Source of the DNA: CAWELS01 sp964468205
GTDB taxonomy: Bacteria; Acidobacteriota; Terriglobia; Bryobacterales; Bryobacteraceae
Length of the DNA stretch: 64,000 nt
Assembly: GCA_964468205.1 (NCBI GenBank)
Contig: CAYXVG010000010.1
Span: 73,556 to 137,555, forward strand
Reading direction: 5' to 3'
Shown here: piece after piece, positions 32,169 to 40,221 of the stretch
How the letters are laid out: every line of letters begins with the position of its first letter
Numbering within the stretch: the stretch's first letter is position 1
Translations under genes and position numbers: made by a program
The notes under the pieces: model-generated
The model's database searches: none
The model's input: only the letters and a program-made list of their open reading frames with translations
Told to the model about the DNA's origin: nothing

Positions 32169-34490
32169 CTAAGTCCGCATGTGCGTGAACAAGTACATTG
32201 CAGCGAGCGCGAAGATCAAGTCTGGGGACCAGGCGGCGAGAATTGGGGGAAGTTGATTCAGATTACCCACCTGCTGAAATAGTTGGCTCACGGCCAAGTA
32301 CCCCATACCGATGCCGAGGCTCACGCCGACGCCGGTCATCGCGCTCCGGTGGCCAACCAGAAAGGCGAAGGGAATCGAGATGAGCGCCATGATCAGCGCA
32401 AGAACCGGCCCGGAGAACTTCTTATGAAACTGGACCTGGAGCCGGATGGTGTCGAACCCGCTCTGTTGCAACTCTCGGATGTAGGCCGAGAGTTCGGCGT
32501 AGTTCATCTGCTGATCGATTTTGACCTCCTTCAAGAAGTAGCCCGGCGGTTCGGTGAGACCGGGAAATGTGCGCGTCTCGCCGGAGAAATTGTCGTATTT
32601 CTCCACGTGAACGCCGTCGAGTTCACGGCTCCAGCCGTCCTGAAACACCCACGCGCGCAGCGATTCCTCCCAGCGGGCCCGCTCGGCGTAGATATGGCGC
32701 CGGAGGTGGAATGACCCCGGATCCAGTTCATAAACCGTGACCCCGTACATCACGTTAGCGTCGTGGTCGAAATACTTGTAGTAGTAGATTCGTGAACTTT
32801 GTCCGAAAATCCACGGCCGGTCAGGCCGAAGATAAGTCTGAACCGGCCGGCCCTTGATCTCGTTCCGGATGCCGTCTTGCACCCGGTTCGCTTCCGGAAC
32901 ATAGTAGTGATCAAAAGCGAAGAGAGCCGTGCTCAGCAACAACGCCGCCATCAGAACGGGCGCCGAGAGACGGTAAAGGCTTATTCCGGATGCCTTCATC
33001 GCCGTCACCTCATTGTGTTTGCTCAACACGCCAAACGTCACCAGCACAGCCACGAGAACGCCGACTGGCGCGAAGTCGTAGATTAGTTTTGGCGTAAGGA
33101 AAAGGTGGTAGGTCAACACCTTCGACATCGGAATATCATTTTTGACGATATCGCTGAGCAGTTCGAAAAACGTGAACACGTGCGTCATCGCGACGAAACT
33201 GGCTAGAAGGACGACGAAGTAATAGAAAAAGCTGTTCAGCACATAGGTGTCGACAATCTGCGGCAACAGCGGCCGCAGAGTGGCGCGTCCAGCAAACCCC
33301 GCCGGAGCGGAGCGCATCAGCCCGCGCAAGGAGGCGTATATGCGCGCAATCCGCTCTCGCGCCATCGCGACCACATCCCGGTCGCCTGGTTTCTCAATCC
33401 TAACCATCAGGAATGCGGCGAAGCACGCGATGATCACATTGGGCGCCCATACCGCAACGGCAACCGGCAACTTCTCCTGCTTCGCCATTCCGATGAGCCC
33501 GATCATGCCCATGTAATAAAGAAAGGCAACGAATACGGTGATCACGAAGGCGGACGACTTGCCGCCCTTTCGGGTCGAAACGCCAAGCGGCACACCCACC
33601 AGAGCCAGCATCAGGCAAGCGAGCGGGAGAGCAAACCGCTGGTGCAACTCGATTCGGGCTTCCACGGATTCGCCAGCCTCACGCATAAGCGGGAGGGTGT
33701 CCATCCAGGTAAAGGGTTTCGCTTCCTCCCGAGCTGGCGCCTTCGCCTCCAGAATCTGCTCGCCACGGGGAAACGAGAAGCTGTCATAGTCCGAGGCTGT
33801 TTCGCCCACGGTGTGGGAGCGGCCGTTCTTCATCGATAGCTGAATGCGGTTGTTCGCTGCGTCCGGCACGGCGACCGCCTCGGTGGCGATCGTGATTTTC
33901 GGGTGTTCCCCGTACTCCATCCTGTCTCCTCGCCGCTCCGCGACTGGAGTGATATCCGCCATGAAAACGTGCCGCCATTTCACCACCGGGCCGGCGACAA
34001 CATCACCGACATACAATATAGTGTTGGGGAACGACTCTTCGAAGACCCTGGGTTGGATTTGCGCAGTTACCTGTTCGGCGAGAAGCTTGTTCAATACCCG
34101 ATAGGTTTCCCGAATCGACACCGGCGTGAGCCACAGGGTGGCAGCACCGGTAGCCGTCATCGCCAACAGTCCCCAAGCGACTACCGGGTAAAACAGATGC
34201 CGGCCCGGTACGCCGGCGGCGCGCAGGGCGATCACCTCACCGTCACTCGACATCCGGTTCATCGCCAGGAGTACACCCACGAGAACGCCTACCGGAATGG
34301 CGAAAGTCAGGGTAGGCGGGAGAACAAGGGCGAAAACGTAGGCGACTGCCGGTGTATCCGCCGAGCTCCGCACCAGCAACTCGAACAATCGCCCCAGTTT
34401 CTGAAGAAACAGAACGAAGGTGAACAGCGAGGTGCCCAGCAGAGCGCTGGTGACCACTTCCCAGAAAACCTTGCGACTCAGAATGCCCAT
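32169..34490 (-). CDS. LptF-LptG fused permease for LPS export
   Basis: LptF and LptG are the two membrane partners of the LptB2FG ABC machine that pulls LPS out of the inner membrane. Here one 773-residue chain holds both: residues about 1-385 form one YjgP/YjgQ unit (VLPPTLTFAIPVGVLVGVLL near the start and GVPLGVSTRKGGKSSAFVIT near 310), and residues about 405-773 form the second (DFAPVGVLVAVLVTFGVLSK and ISIPFAFLVGHRSAMTGVGV). Each unit has six predicted helices around a periplasmic jellyroll. The chain is twice the usual 360 residues. It begins 13 bases after the TldE-like gene, so all three genes form one transcript. Confidence 0.88.
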   Translation of the reverse strand: MGILSRKVFWEVVTSALLGTSLFTFVLFLQKLGRLFELLVRSSADTPAVAYVFALVLPPTLTFAIPVGVLVGVLLAMNRMSSDGEVIALRAAGVPGRHLFYPVVAWGLLAMTATGAATLWLTPVSIRETYRVLNKLLAEQVTAQIQPRVFEESFPNTILYVGDVVAGPVVKWRHVFMADITPVAERRGDRMEYGEHPKITIATEAVAVPDAANNRIQLSMKNGRSHTVGETASDYDSFSFPRGEQILEAKAPAREEAKPFTWMDTLPLMREAGESVEARIELHQRFALPLACLMLALVGVPLGVSTRKGGKSSAFVITVFVAFLYYMGMIGLIGMAKQEKLPVAVAVWAPNVIIACFAAFLMVRIEKPGDRDVVAMARERIARIYASLRGLMRSAPAGFAGRATLRPLLPQIVDTYVLNSFFYYFVVLLASFVAMTHVFTFFELLSDIVKNDIPMSKVLTYHLFLTPKLIYDFAPVGVLVAVLVTFGVLSKHNEVTAMKASGISLYRLSAPVLMAALLLSTALFAFDHYYVPEANRVQDGIRNEIKGRPVQTYLRPDRPWIFGQSSRIYYYKYFDHDANVMYGVTVYELDPGSFHLRRHIYAERARWEESLRAWVFQDGWSRELDGVHVEKYDNFSGETRTFPGLTEPPGYFLKEVKIDQQMNYAELSAYIRELQQSGFDTIRLQVQFHKKFSGPVLALIMALISIPFAFLVGHRSAMTGVGVSLGIGMGYLAVSQLFQQVGNLNQLPPILAAWSPDLIFALAAMYLFTHMRT

Positions 34491-34503
34491 AGGGCCGCGG
34501 AAT

Positions 34504-36294
34504 TCAGTTCGAGACTACCAAAGCCGGCGGCGGCACCACCGGGAGTTTCGGTAGCTCATTATCGCTCGGCGCAAGCTCCACGTCCTCGATCAACACTGAT
34601 GGCGCGACAACCGAGCACGAAGTTACAAACCCACCGGCTCCCATCAGGGAAAGCGGAAAGTTGTTCAAAATAAAATGGAAATTGTACGTTTCGGCGGAGG
34701 CCGCCAGAATATCCCGCAGCGCTCTGACGGTGAAACGGCGGAACTCAAGTCCCCGCACCAATTCCTCACGTCCATCAGGATAAACCCGATAGGCCATTAT
34801 CGGTTGGCTCACCAGATGACCTCCGCTTCCCCCCTGGTTGGCGTCCATCGCCAACCGGCGGAACTCCGCTAGCGATGCCGAGGACGGATAGTCGAGCTGG
34901 CGCACCAGTATGCCGTAAGGTTTGCCGCGGCTCTCACACATCTCGATTAGCCGCTTTTTGAGGCCGTCGTCGGGCACGGACTCCGCTGACTGGACGAAGA
35001 GGTTGCTGATGGTGGCTCGGCTCGCGCCGAAGATTCCCGGCAGGCGAGCCCGGCCGTTAGACCCGGTGAATCCTTTCACCGGCTGTCGCGTAAGAAGGTA
35101 GCTTCTCAACACGCCGTCTTCGATGAGCCGCAGCGGTTCGGGCTTCACGCCTTCGATATCTACTTTGTAGCTGCCGATCAGTGGTCCACCGCGCCACTCC
35201 GTCTGCGTCGGGTCGTCCACCACGTTCATCCACTCGGGCAGCACGCGTGAACCGAGTCTTCCCTCGAGGGAGCTTTGCTGGAAAGGTGTATTCCGGTTCG
35301 GTTCCGGAACGGGACGCCGCAAGAGCGCCAGATTCGAACCCAACATTTGGGCGAACAACTGCGCGGCGGCATTGCCCTCGAACAAAACAGGACCAACGTA
35401 GGCTTCTCCGATAGGCGCGTCCAGCAGCGACGTGAGGGCGGCGGCGACCTCCTCGATACGGCGCTGCAGGTCTAACTCGGACGGAATGTCTTCATACCGC
35501 TGGCGTGGAATGGAGACGGCGTTCCGCAGCAGCATCCCATCCTTGGCCTGGGCGCTCGCTCTTACCTGGACGTAGAAGAGGTTCTCCGGGTGCCGTATGA
35601 CAGTCCCTTCGGTGTTCATGAGGTACGTGGTCGCCTGAAGTCCATCGAATCGAATTGAAGAATCAGTGATCCGCGGGTACCCCTCGAAGATTTTGGAGAG
35701 CCTTTTTACCCGGTCCGCCCAAGCCTCCTCATCAAGGTCCACCTTCCGCGGCGGCTCAATTAGAGTTACTGGTTCGGCAGGAGCAAAATCCGGTAGCTTC
35801 TCCGGCAGGTTCACGTTTCGGACCGCCGCGCGTTTTCGTGACAGGCCCTCCAGAGCTCCCTTGTAGGCAAGGTCCGTCGCTAGCCAGAAATAAGAACGCA
35901 GAGCAATGACATTATCGCCGAGCGGAGCCTGATCCACTCTCCCGGAGCGGCGCGCGAACACATCGGTGTAGACGTAATTGGTGTTGTCAAACTCCGGGCT
36001 GCCAACGCGCACGAAAACCTGTGGTACCCGGATCCGCCGTCCACCCCGGCTCACCAGCGCGCCGAGCGTGGCCGTGGCGCTGAAGCTTTCGACGTCATCG
36101 AGCGAATACTGGACGAAGTAGGTGTCCTCCAGGGACGCCAGCCTCAACCCCTTGGAGCGCGAGAGTTCCTGGCCCATGGCTGCTATTACCGGATCCGTAA
36201 CCGTAATGCGATCAAGCTCTTGCGCCCGTGCTCCTGCCGCGAACATGAGACAGAGTAGGACAACAGCCGGGATAATCTCCAAGCCGTGCTTCAT
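34504..36294 (-). CDS. TldE/PmbA-like subunit, exported, without zinc motif
   Basis: A 596-residue protein of the TldD/PmbA family with a Sec signal peptide (MKHGLEIIPAVVLLCLMFAAGARAQ read in two parts, about residues 1-25). In the position where TldD has HExxxH it reads LFAQMLGSNLA, so it cannot bind zinc in the usual way and corresponds to the non-catalytic partner TldE (PmbA). It still has the family parts PVKGFTGSNGRARLPG, GASRATISNLFVQSAES and VYPDGREELVRGLEF. The ATG overlaps the end of the TldD-like gene by four bases. Its location outside the cytoplasm is unusual, since the E. coli pair is cytosolic. Confidence 0.82.
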   Translation of the reverse strand: MKHGLEIIPAVVLLCLMFAAGARAQELDRITVTDPVIAAMGQELSRSKGLRLASLEDTYFVQYSLDDVESFSATATLGALVSRGGRRIRVPQVFVRVGSPEFDNTNYVYTDVFARRSGRVDQAPLGDNVIALRSYFWLATDLAYKGALEGLSRKRAAVRNVNLPEKLPDFAPAEPVTLIEPPRKVDLDEEAWADRVKRLSKIFEGYPRITDSSIRFDGLQATTYLMNTEGTVIRHPENLFYVQVRASAQAKDGMLLRNAVSIPRQRYEDIPSELDLQRRIEEVAAALTSLLDAPIGEAYVGPVLFEGNAAAQLFAQMLGSNLALLRRPVPEPNRNTPFQQSSLEGRLGSRVLPEWMNVVDDPTQTEWRGGPLIGSYKVDIEGVKPEPLRLIEDGVLRSYLLTRQPVKGFTGSNGRARLPGIFGASRATISNLFVQSAESVPDDGLKKRLIEMCESRGKPYGILVRQLDYPSSASLAEFRRLAMDANQGGSGGHLVSQPIMAYRVYPDGREELVRGLEFRRFTVRALRDILAASAETYNFHFILNNFPLSLMGAGGFVTSCSVVAPSVLIEDVELAPSDNELPKLPVVPPPALVVSN

Positions 36295-38021
36295 CGGCTG
36301 GATCCTCTCCCTATCTCAACCGGCCGGGAAAGAATCGGCGCCCGGTCTTGTGAAGTCTGCTTGCGCTGGATTTCGATCTCCGAGACGAGTAGCGCGGGCG
36401 ACACCGCCGAGACCGGCACGTCGCCGCTTTCCGCACCACAATAGCCGTTGAAAACTCCGGGCGTATCTCCCGTAGCAATGATTTTGGCAAACGCCGAAAG
36501 CGGGGTCCCGACAATATCGGCTCCCCGGACCAGTTCATCCGGACGGCCGTCGGGATGAACGCGGTAGACCACAAGCGGGATCACCTTGAACGCCTGTACC
36601 CCCTGCCGCCCCGTAAGGGTGAACCCTCCTGTCACTTCTTCAAAGTAGTATCCGAACGGCTTCCCCTGGCGGCGAATTTCCTCGGTGAGCATCTCTCGCA
36701 GCCGTCCCTCGGTCACCTGCTGCGCTGATTCCACAATGAGATTTGATTGCCGCGAGACAACCTCACGGCCGGGCTGCCGCCGGCCGTGCCCGTTGGACTT
36801 GGTCAAGTCCTTCACCGGCGTCCGGGACATGAGGAACGTCTTCATGATACCCGATTCGACTAGCGGTACACGGCGGGATGGAACGCCCTCATCGTCGAAG
36901 TCATACCAACCCATCAGGGTTTCACCGGCCAGGCTTCTCAAGGTCGGGTCGAAAACCACCGAGAGAAACGCCGGCAACACCTCCTCGCCCAAGCTGTTAA
37001 TGAAAGTTTGCCCGTCGGCCGCGCTCCTCATGCGATGGCCCTCTACCCGGTGGCCGAAAATCTCGTGGAAAAAAACGCCGGCAGACCGGCCGGAAAGGAT
37101 GGCCGGCCCCACAAATGGGTCCACGGGCGGGGCGTCCACTTGTTTGCTGACATGTTCCGCCACCTTGCGGACGGCTTCGATGATGGCGTCCAGACCGGGC
37201 AGGCCCTCCGGCGTGACAGCTTCAAAACTCTCACTTGCCGCCAGATCCATCCCGTCCGGCGCCTTTCCGCGCGCCTGAATATTCAGCCTTGCCACCGTCC
37301 ATCCATGGGTGATCCGCGTGCCTTCCGAGTTGACGAGATGCTTTGTGTGCCGTTGCAGGGATAGCGATATGTTCGATATGAGTACGGAAGGGTACTTGTC
37401 AAACCCGGCGGACGCCTTCTGCAATCGTTCCGGCCATGCCGGGGCCGCGAGATTGACACTTTCGGGCGGCTTTGAGGCTGTGACAGGCGCTTCGATAGAG
37501 AAGTCCAGCGGCGCATCTTCGTCTGCCACCTTTACGTGCTTGTCGGTTTGGAGTCTGATGAGCCTCTCCGCGGCGAGCCGGTACACACGATCGGTCTCGC
37601 GCCAAATAGCCTGCCGGATGGCATTGGGCTCATCTTCGAGGGCTATCGCAGCGCCAGAGGTAAACCGCGCACCGCGCCCGTCAATGAGATGATAGTTGTC
37701 CAGCTCCGGGGATCCCACCCGAACCGTCACGTCCAGCCTTCGGCTTCTGCCGCTGACATCGGCGAGAATCGCTCCTAGCGTTGCGGAGAGATCGTGTGAT
37801 TCTATATCGGTGACCGAGTAGCCAAGAAAGTACGGAGGTGGTTTACCAGCCTCCTTGAGAATCGTGAAATTTCGGTCCAGTTCGTCTGCGAGGAGTTCAT
37901 TTAGCGCGGGCGTTTCGGCCGATCCGCGCGATGCAGGGAGCAGGGCGGCTAAGGCCGCCGCGAGCACAAATCGTCGCGGGAGTCGCACTGAGTCCAGAAT
38001 AGCATGCAGCCCAGGGGCCAA
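36291..38021 (-). CDS. TldD-like zinc metalloprotease, exported
   Basis: A 576-residue TldD/PmbA family peptidase. The zinc site HEIFGH lies at residues 319-324, in the context GVFFHEIFGHRVEGHRM with the second His-rich stretch of the family. Further conserved parts are GWYDFDDEGVPSRRVPLVESG, TPVKDLTKSNGHGRR and VYRVHPDGRPDELVRGADI. It carries an N-terminal signal peptide (RRFVLAAALAALLPASRGS), so it should work in the periplasm. The frame begins with TTG 38021; a GTG at 37988 would start right before the signal peptide. Together with the next gene it forms a TldD/TldE heterodimer, which in E. coli trims unfolded peptides such as microcin B17 leader. Confidence 0.85.
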   Translation of the reverse strand: MAPGLHAILDSVRLPRRFVLAAALAALLPASRGSAETPALNELLADELDRNFTILKEAGKPPPYFLGYSVTDIESHDLSATLGAILADVSGRSRRLDVTVRVGSPELDNYHLIDGRGARFTSGAAIALEDEPNAIRQAIWRETDRVYRLAAERLIRLQTDKHVKVADEDAPLDFSIEAPVTASKPPESVNLAAPAWPERLQKASAGFDKYPSVLISNISLSLQRHTKHLVNSEGTRITHGWTVARLNIQARGKAPDGMDLAASESFEAVTPEGLPGLDAIIEAVRKVAEHVSKQVDAPPVDPFVGPAILSGRSAGVFFHEIFGHRVEGHRMRSAADGQTFINSLGEEVLPAFLSVVFDPTLRSLAGETLMGWYDFDDEGVPSRRVPLVESGIMKTFLMSRTPVKDLTKSNGHGRRQPGREVVSRQSNLIVESAQQVTEGRLREMLTEEIRRQGKPFGYYFEEVTGGFTLTGRQGVQAFKVIPLVVYRVHPDGRPDELVRGADIVGTPLSAFAKIIATGDTPGVFNGYCGAESGDVPVSAVSPALLVSEIEIQRKQTSQDRAPILSRPVEIGRGSSR

Positions 38022-38084
38022 CCGGGGGCCGCGACTATCACGTCACAGGCGTTGGAATCGCTCGCGGCGTTGGCTCGGCTGCTC

Positions 38085-38726
38085 TCAGACACGGGCGACC
38101 GGAAGCAGGCCCCGGTCTCTCATTCCGTTGAGCGCGAGGCCATACCGTCCACGCACTCCAGTCTTCTCGAAGATGTGTTTGAGGTGAATCTTGACCGTTC
38201 CCGGGCGGATACCGAGTTCGCGGGCAATCTCCCGATTCTTCAGCCCCTGCTCCACCAACTCCAGCACCTGTCTCTCTCTCGGCGTCAGTTCGGAGCGGTG
38301 ATAGCGCTCTCGCCGTGGAGCGTCCCGAAAGAGTGATTCTTCCATCCAACTGCTCCCGGTTGCCACCGCTCTCAAACAAGAGAGAATACTCTCCGGGTGA
38401 GCATTCTTCCGGAGGATACCGCGCACACCGTGCTGGAGCATGCGAAGCGCCTCCGGTTCGGAAATCGCAGTCCCCCAAACTGCCAGTGTAACCGGCGATT
38501 CCGAGTCCCTGAGTTCGGTGATCCAGGAGAATAGCGTGTGCGCCCCAAAGCCTTTATCCAATAACAAGATATCCGGAGGATCTTCGCGTATCATACGGAG
38601 ACCGTCCCCGACCGTGGACGCGGCCCGGTGGAAGGCCAGATCGGGACACTGCTTGAGAACTGATCGCAGGCCCTCGGCGCTGATTGGCTGCGTTTCGCAA
38701 ACTCCTACTGTCTTCAATTCCATCAT
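38085..38726 (-). CDS. LuxR/NarL-type response regulator, orphan
   Basis: A two-component style regulator of about 213 residues counted from the ATG at 38726 (a second ATG follows at 38723). Residues 1-115 resemble a receiver domain with the phospho-acceptor Asp in DILLLDKGFG; the early acidic pair is reduced to CETQ, so phosphorylation is doubtful. The C-terminal helix-turn-helix is complete: SELTPRERQVLELVEQGLKN, REIARELGIRPGTVKIHLKHI. No kinase gene is adjacent. The next gene, on the opposite strand, is a CpaE-like ATPase. Confidence 0.82.
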   Translation of the reverse strand: MMELKTVGVCETQPISAEGLRSVLKQCPDLAFHRAASTVGDGLRMIREDPPDILLLDKGFGAHTLFSWITELRDSESPVTLAVWGTAISEPEALRMLQHGVRGILRKNAHPESILSCLRAVATGSSWMEESLFRDAPRRERYHRSELTPRERQVLELVEQGLKNREIARELGIRPGTVKIHLKHIFEKTGVRGRYGLALNGMRDRGLLPVARV

Positions 38727-38951
38727 TTTCCACTCTGTGGGCTGGCCCGACGCCGCCTTGCTCAACATTGCTGGTGAGCTTCCCTTGCGGGAGGCGGCGA
38801 ACCGTTCCATACTTGCTCCGTTGGTCTTATCGGCCCGGAAACGCTGTTTCTTAGGAACTAGTGCGGTGAGTGATTCGCACTCTCATGTTTTTCTCCTATC
38901 CGGCCGATGGAATGCTCGTGGCTGTGTTAGAAGACGGTCCGTCGAGAGCCA

Positions 38952-40190
38952 ATGCCGAACGCTGAGACCATGAATAGCAGTACGGGAATTAACGTTCTGC
39001 TGATCTGTCCGAATCTCGCCATGCAGGGTGAGTTGCATCCGTTGTTGAGTCACCATCTTGCGGGTGTGAGCGTGAACTTCGTCAAAGACTATCCCAACTC
39101 CGACGCGCTGGCCAATCTAGTCCAAACCAACCGGCCACGTCTCTGCTTTCTCGACATTGACTCGGAACCTAACCGGGCTCTCTCGCTGATACACGAGCTT
39201 CAGATTATCGATTCCGGGATCCAGATCGTTGTTCTGCTACAGGGCAACTCCCCGGATCTCATCCTGCGGTGTTTGCGGCAAGGGGCCGCTGAGTTTCTCC
39301 TGGCTCCGTTTACAGCGGATGACCTCAAGCCCGTACTCTCCCGGTTAGCACAGCTTAGTCCGACAATCAGCTACGGCAAGGGTGGCAGAATCATTTGCGT
39401 GGCTCCCGCGAAAGGCGCCTGTGGCGCCAGCACCATTGCTTCCAACCTCGCTTACCGGCGCAAACTCCTCGGAGCCGACAAGCTGCTTCTGGCAGATCTC
39501 GACCCGCTCACCGGGACGATCTCATTCCTGCTGAAGGTGTCATCGAACTACAGCTTCCTGGACGCCATGAACCTTGCTTCCAGTCTCGACGGGGACCTCT
39601 GGAAAGGGGTGGTTTCCTCAACGGAAGGTTTTGACGTCGTCCTGGCTCCGGGAAATCCGATGGATGCGCTCAACGATTTGCAGGAACCGACCGCGGTGCT
39701 CGAGTTCGCCCGGCAACTTTATGACGTCATCATCGTTGACTGCGCCGGATTGTACGGGGGATGGGGGATCGCCCTGGCCCGCATAGCCGATGAACTGCTG
39801 CTGGTAACCACTAATGAACTTCCCGCCTTGCAGGCCAGCCAGCGAGTCCTCGCCTACCTCGATCGAAACCGGATCGAGCGGCAGAAACTGCGGCTTGTAG
39901 TGAATCGCTATAGCCGCGAGGTGGGCCTGAGCAAGGAAGCAGTGGCTACCGCCCTCCACACGGAGGTCTTCCAGGTTCTGCATAGCGACTATGAAGCCGT
40001 GCAGCGGGCGCTGGTGGAAGGCAAGCCGATTCTCAAAACCAGTGCCTTCGGGAAAGGTCTGCACTCGCTAGCTCAGAAGTTATCCGGGAAGGAAGAAAGC
40101 CCGGAGCAAGCTCCGGTGAAAAGGAAGACGAAGAACTCCTCCATCAGCGGCATCTTCTCGTCAATCTTCTCACGGGCAACGTCTTCATAA
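38952..40190 (+). CDS. CpaE/TadZ-like ParA-family ATPase
   Basis: A 412-residue protein with a receiver-like N-terminal domain (residues 10-130, LCFLDIDSEP keeps the Asp) and a MinD/ParA ATPase domain from about 140. The deviant Walker A KGACGASTIASN is present, with LLADLDPLTG as switch and DVIIVDCAGLYGG as the Walker B region. CpaE/TadZ proteins localise Tad pilus machinery at the cell pole; no Tad pilus genes are visible within 20 kb, so the partner is unknown. The C-terminal tail is basic and Ser-rich. It is divergent from the orphan response regulator. Confidence 0.8.
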   Translation: MPNAETMNSSTGINVLLICPNLAMQGELHPLLSHHLAGVSVNFVKDYPNSDALANLVQTNRPRLCFLDIDSEPNRALSLIHELQIIDSGIQIVVLLQGNSPDLILRCLRQGAAEFLLAPFTADDLKPVLSRLAQLSPTISYGKGGRIICVAPAKGACGASTIASNLAYRRKLLGADKLLLADLDPLTGTISFLLKVSSNYSFLDAMNLASSLDGDLWKGVVSSTEGFDVVLAPGNPMDALNDLQEPTAVLEFARQLYDVIIVDCAGLYGGWGIALARIADELLLVTTNELPALQASQRVLAYLDRNRIERQKLRLVVNRYSREVGLSKEAVATALHTEVFQVLHSDYEAVQRALVEGKPILKTSAFGKGLHSLAQKLSGKEESPEQAPVKRKTKNSSISGIFSSIFSRATSS

Positions 40191-40221
40191 CAGGCGCGTC
40201 ACGAAGGCGGGCCAGACCGGG

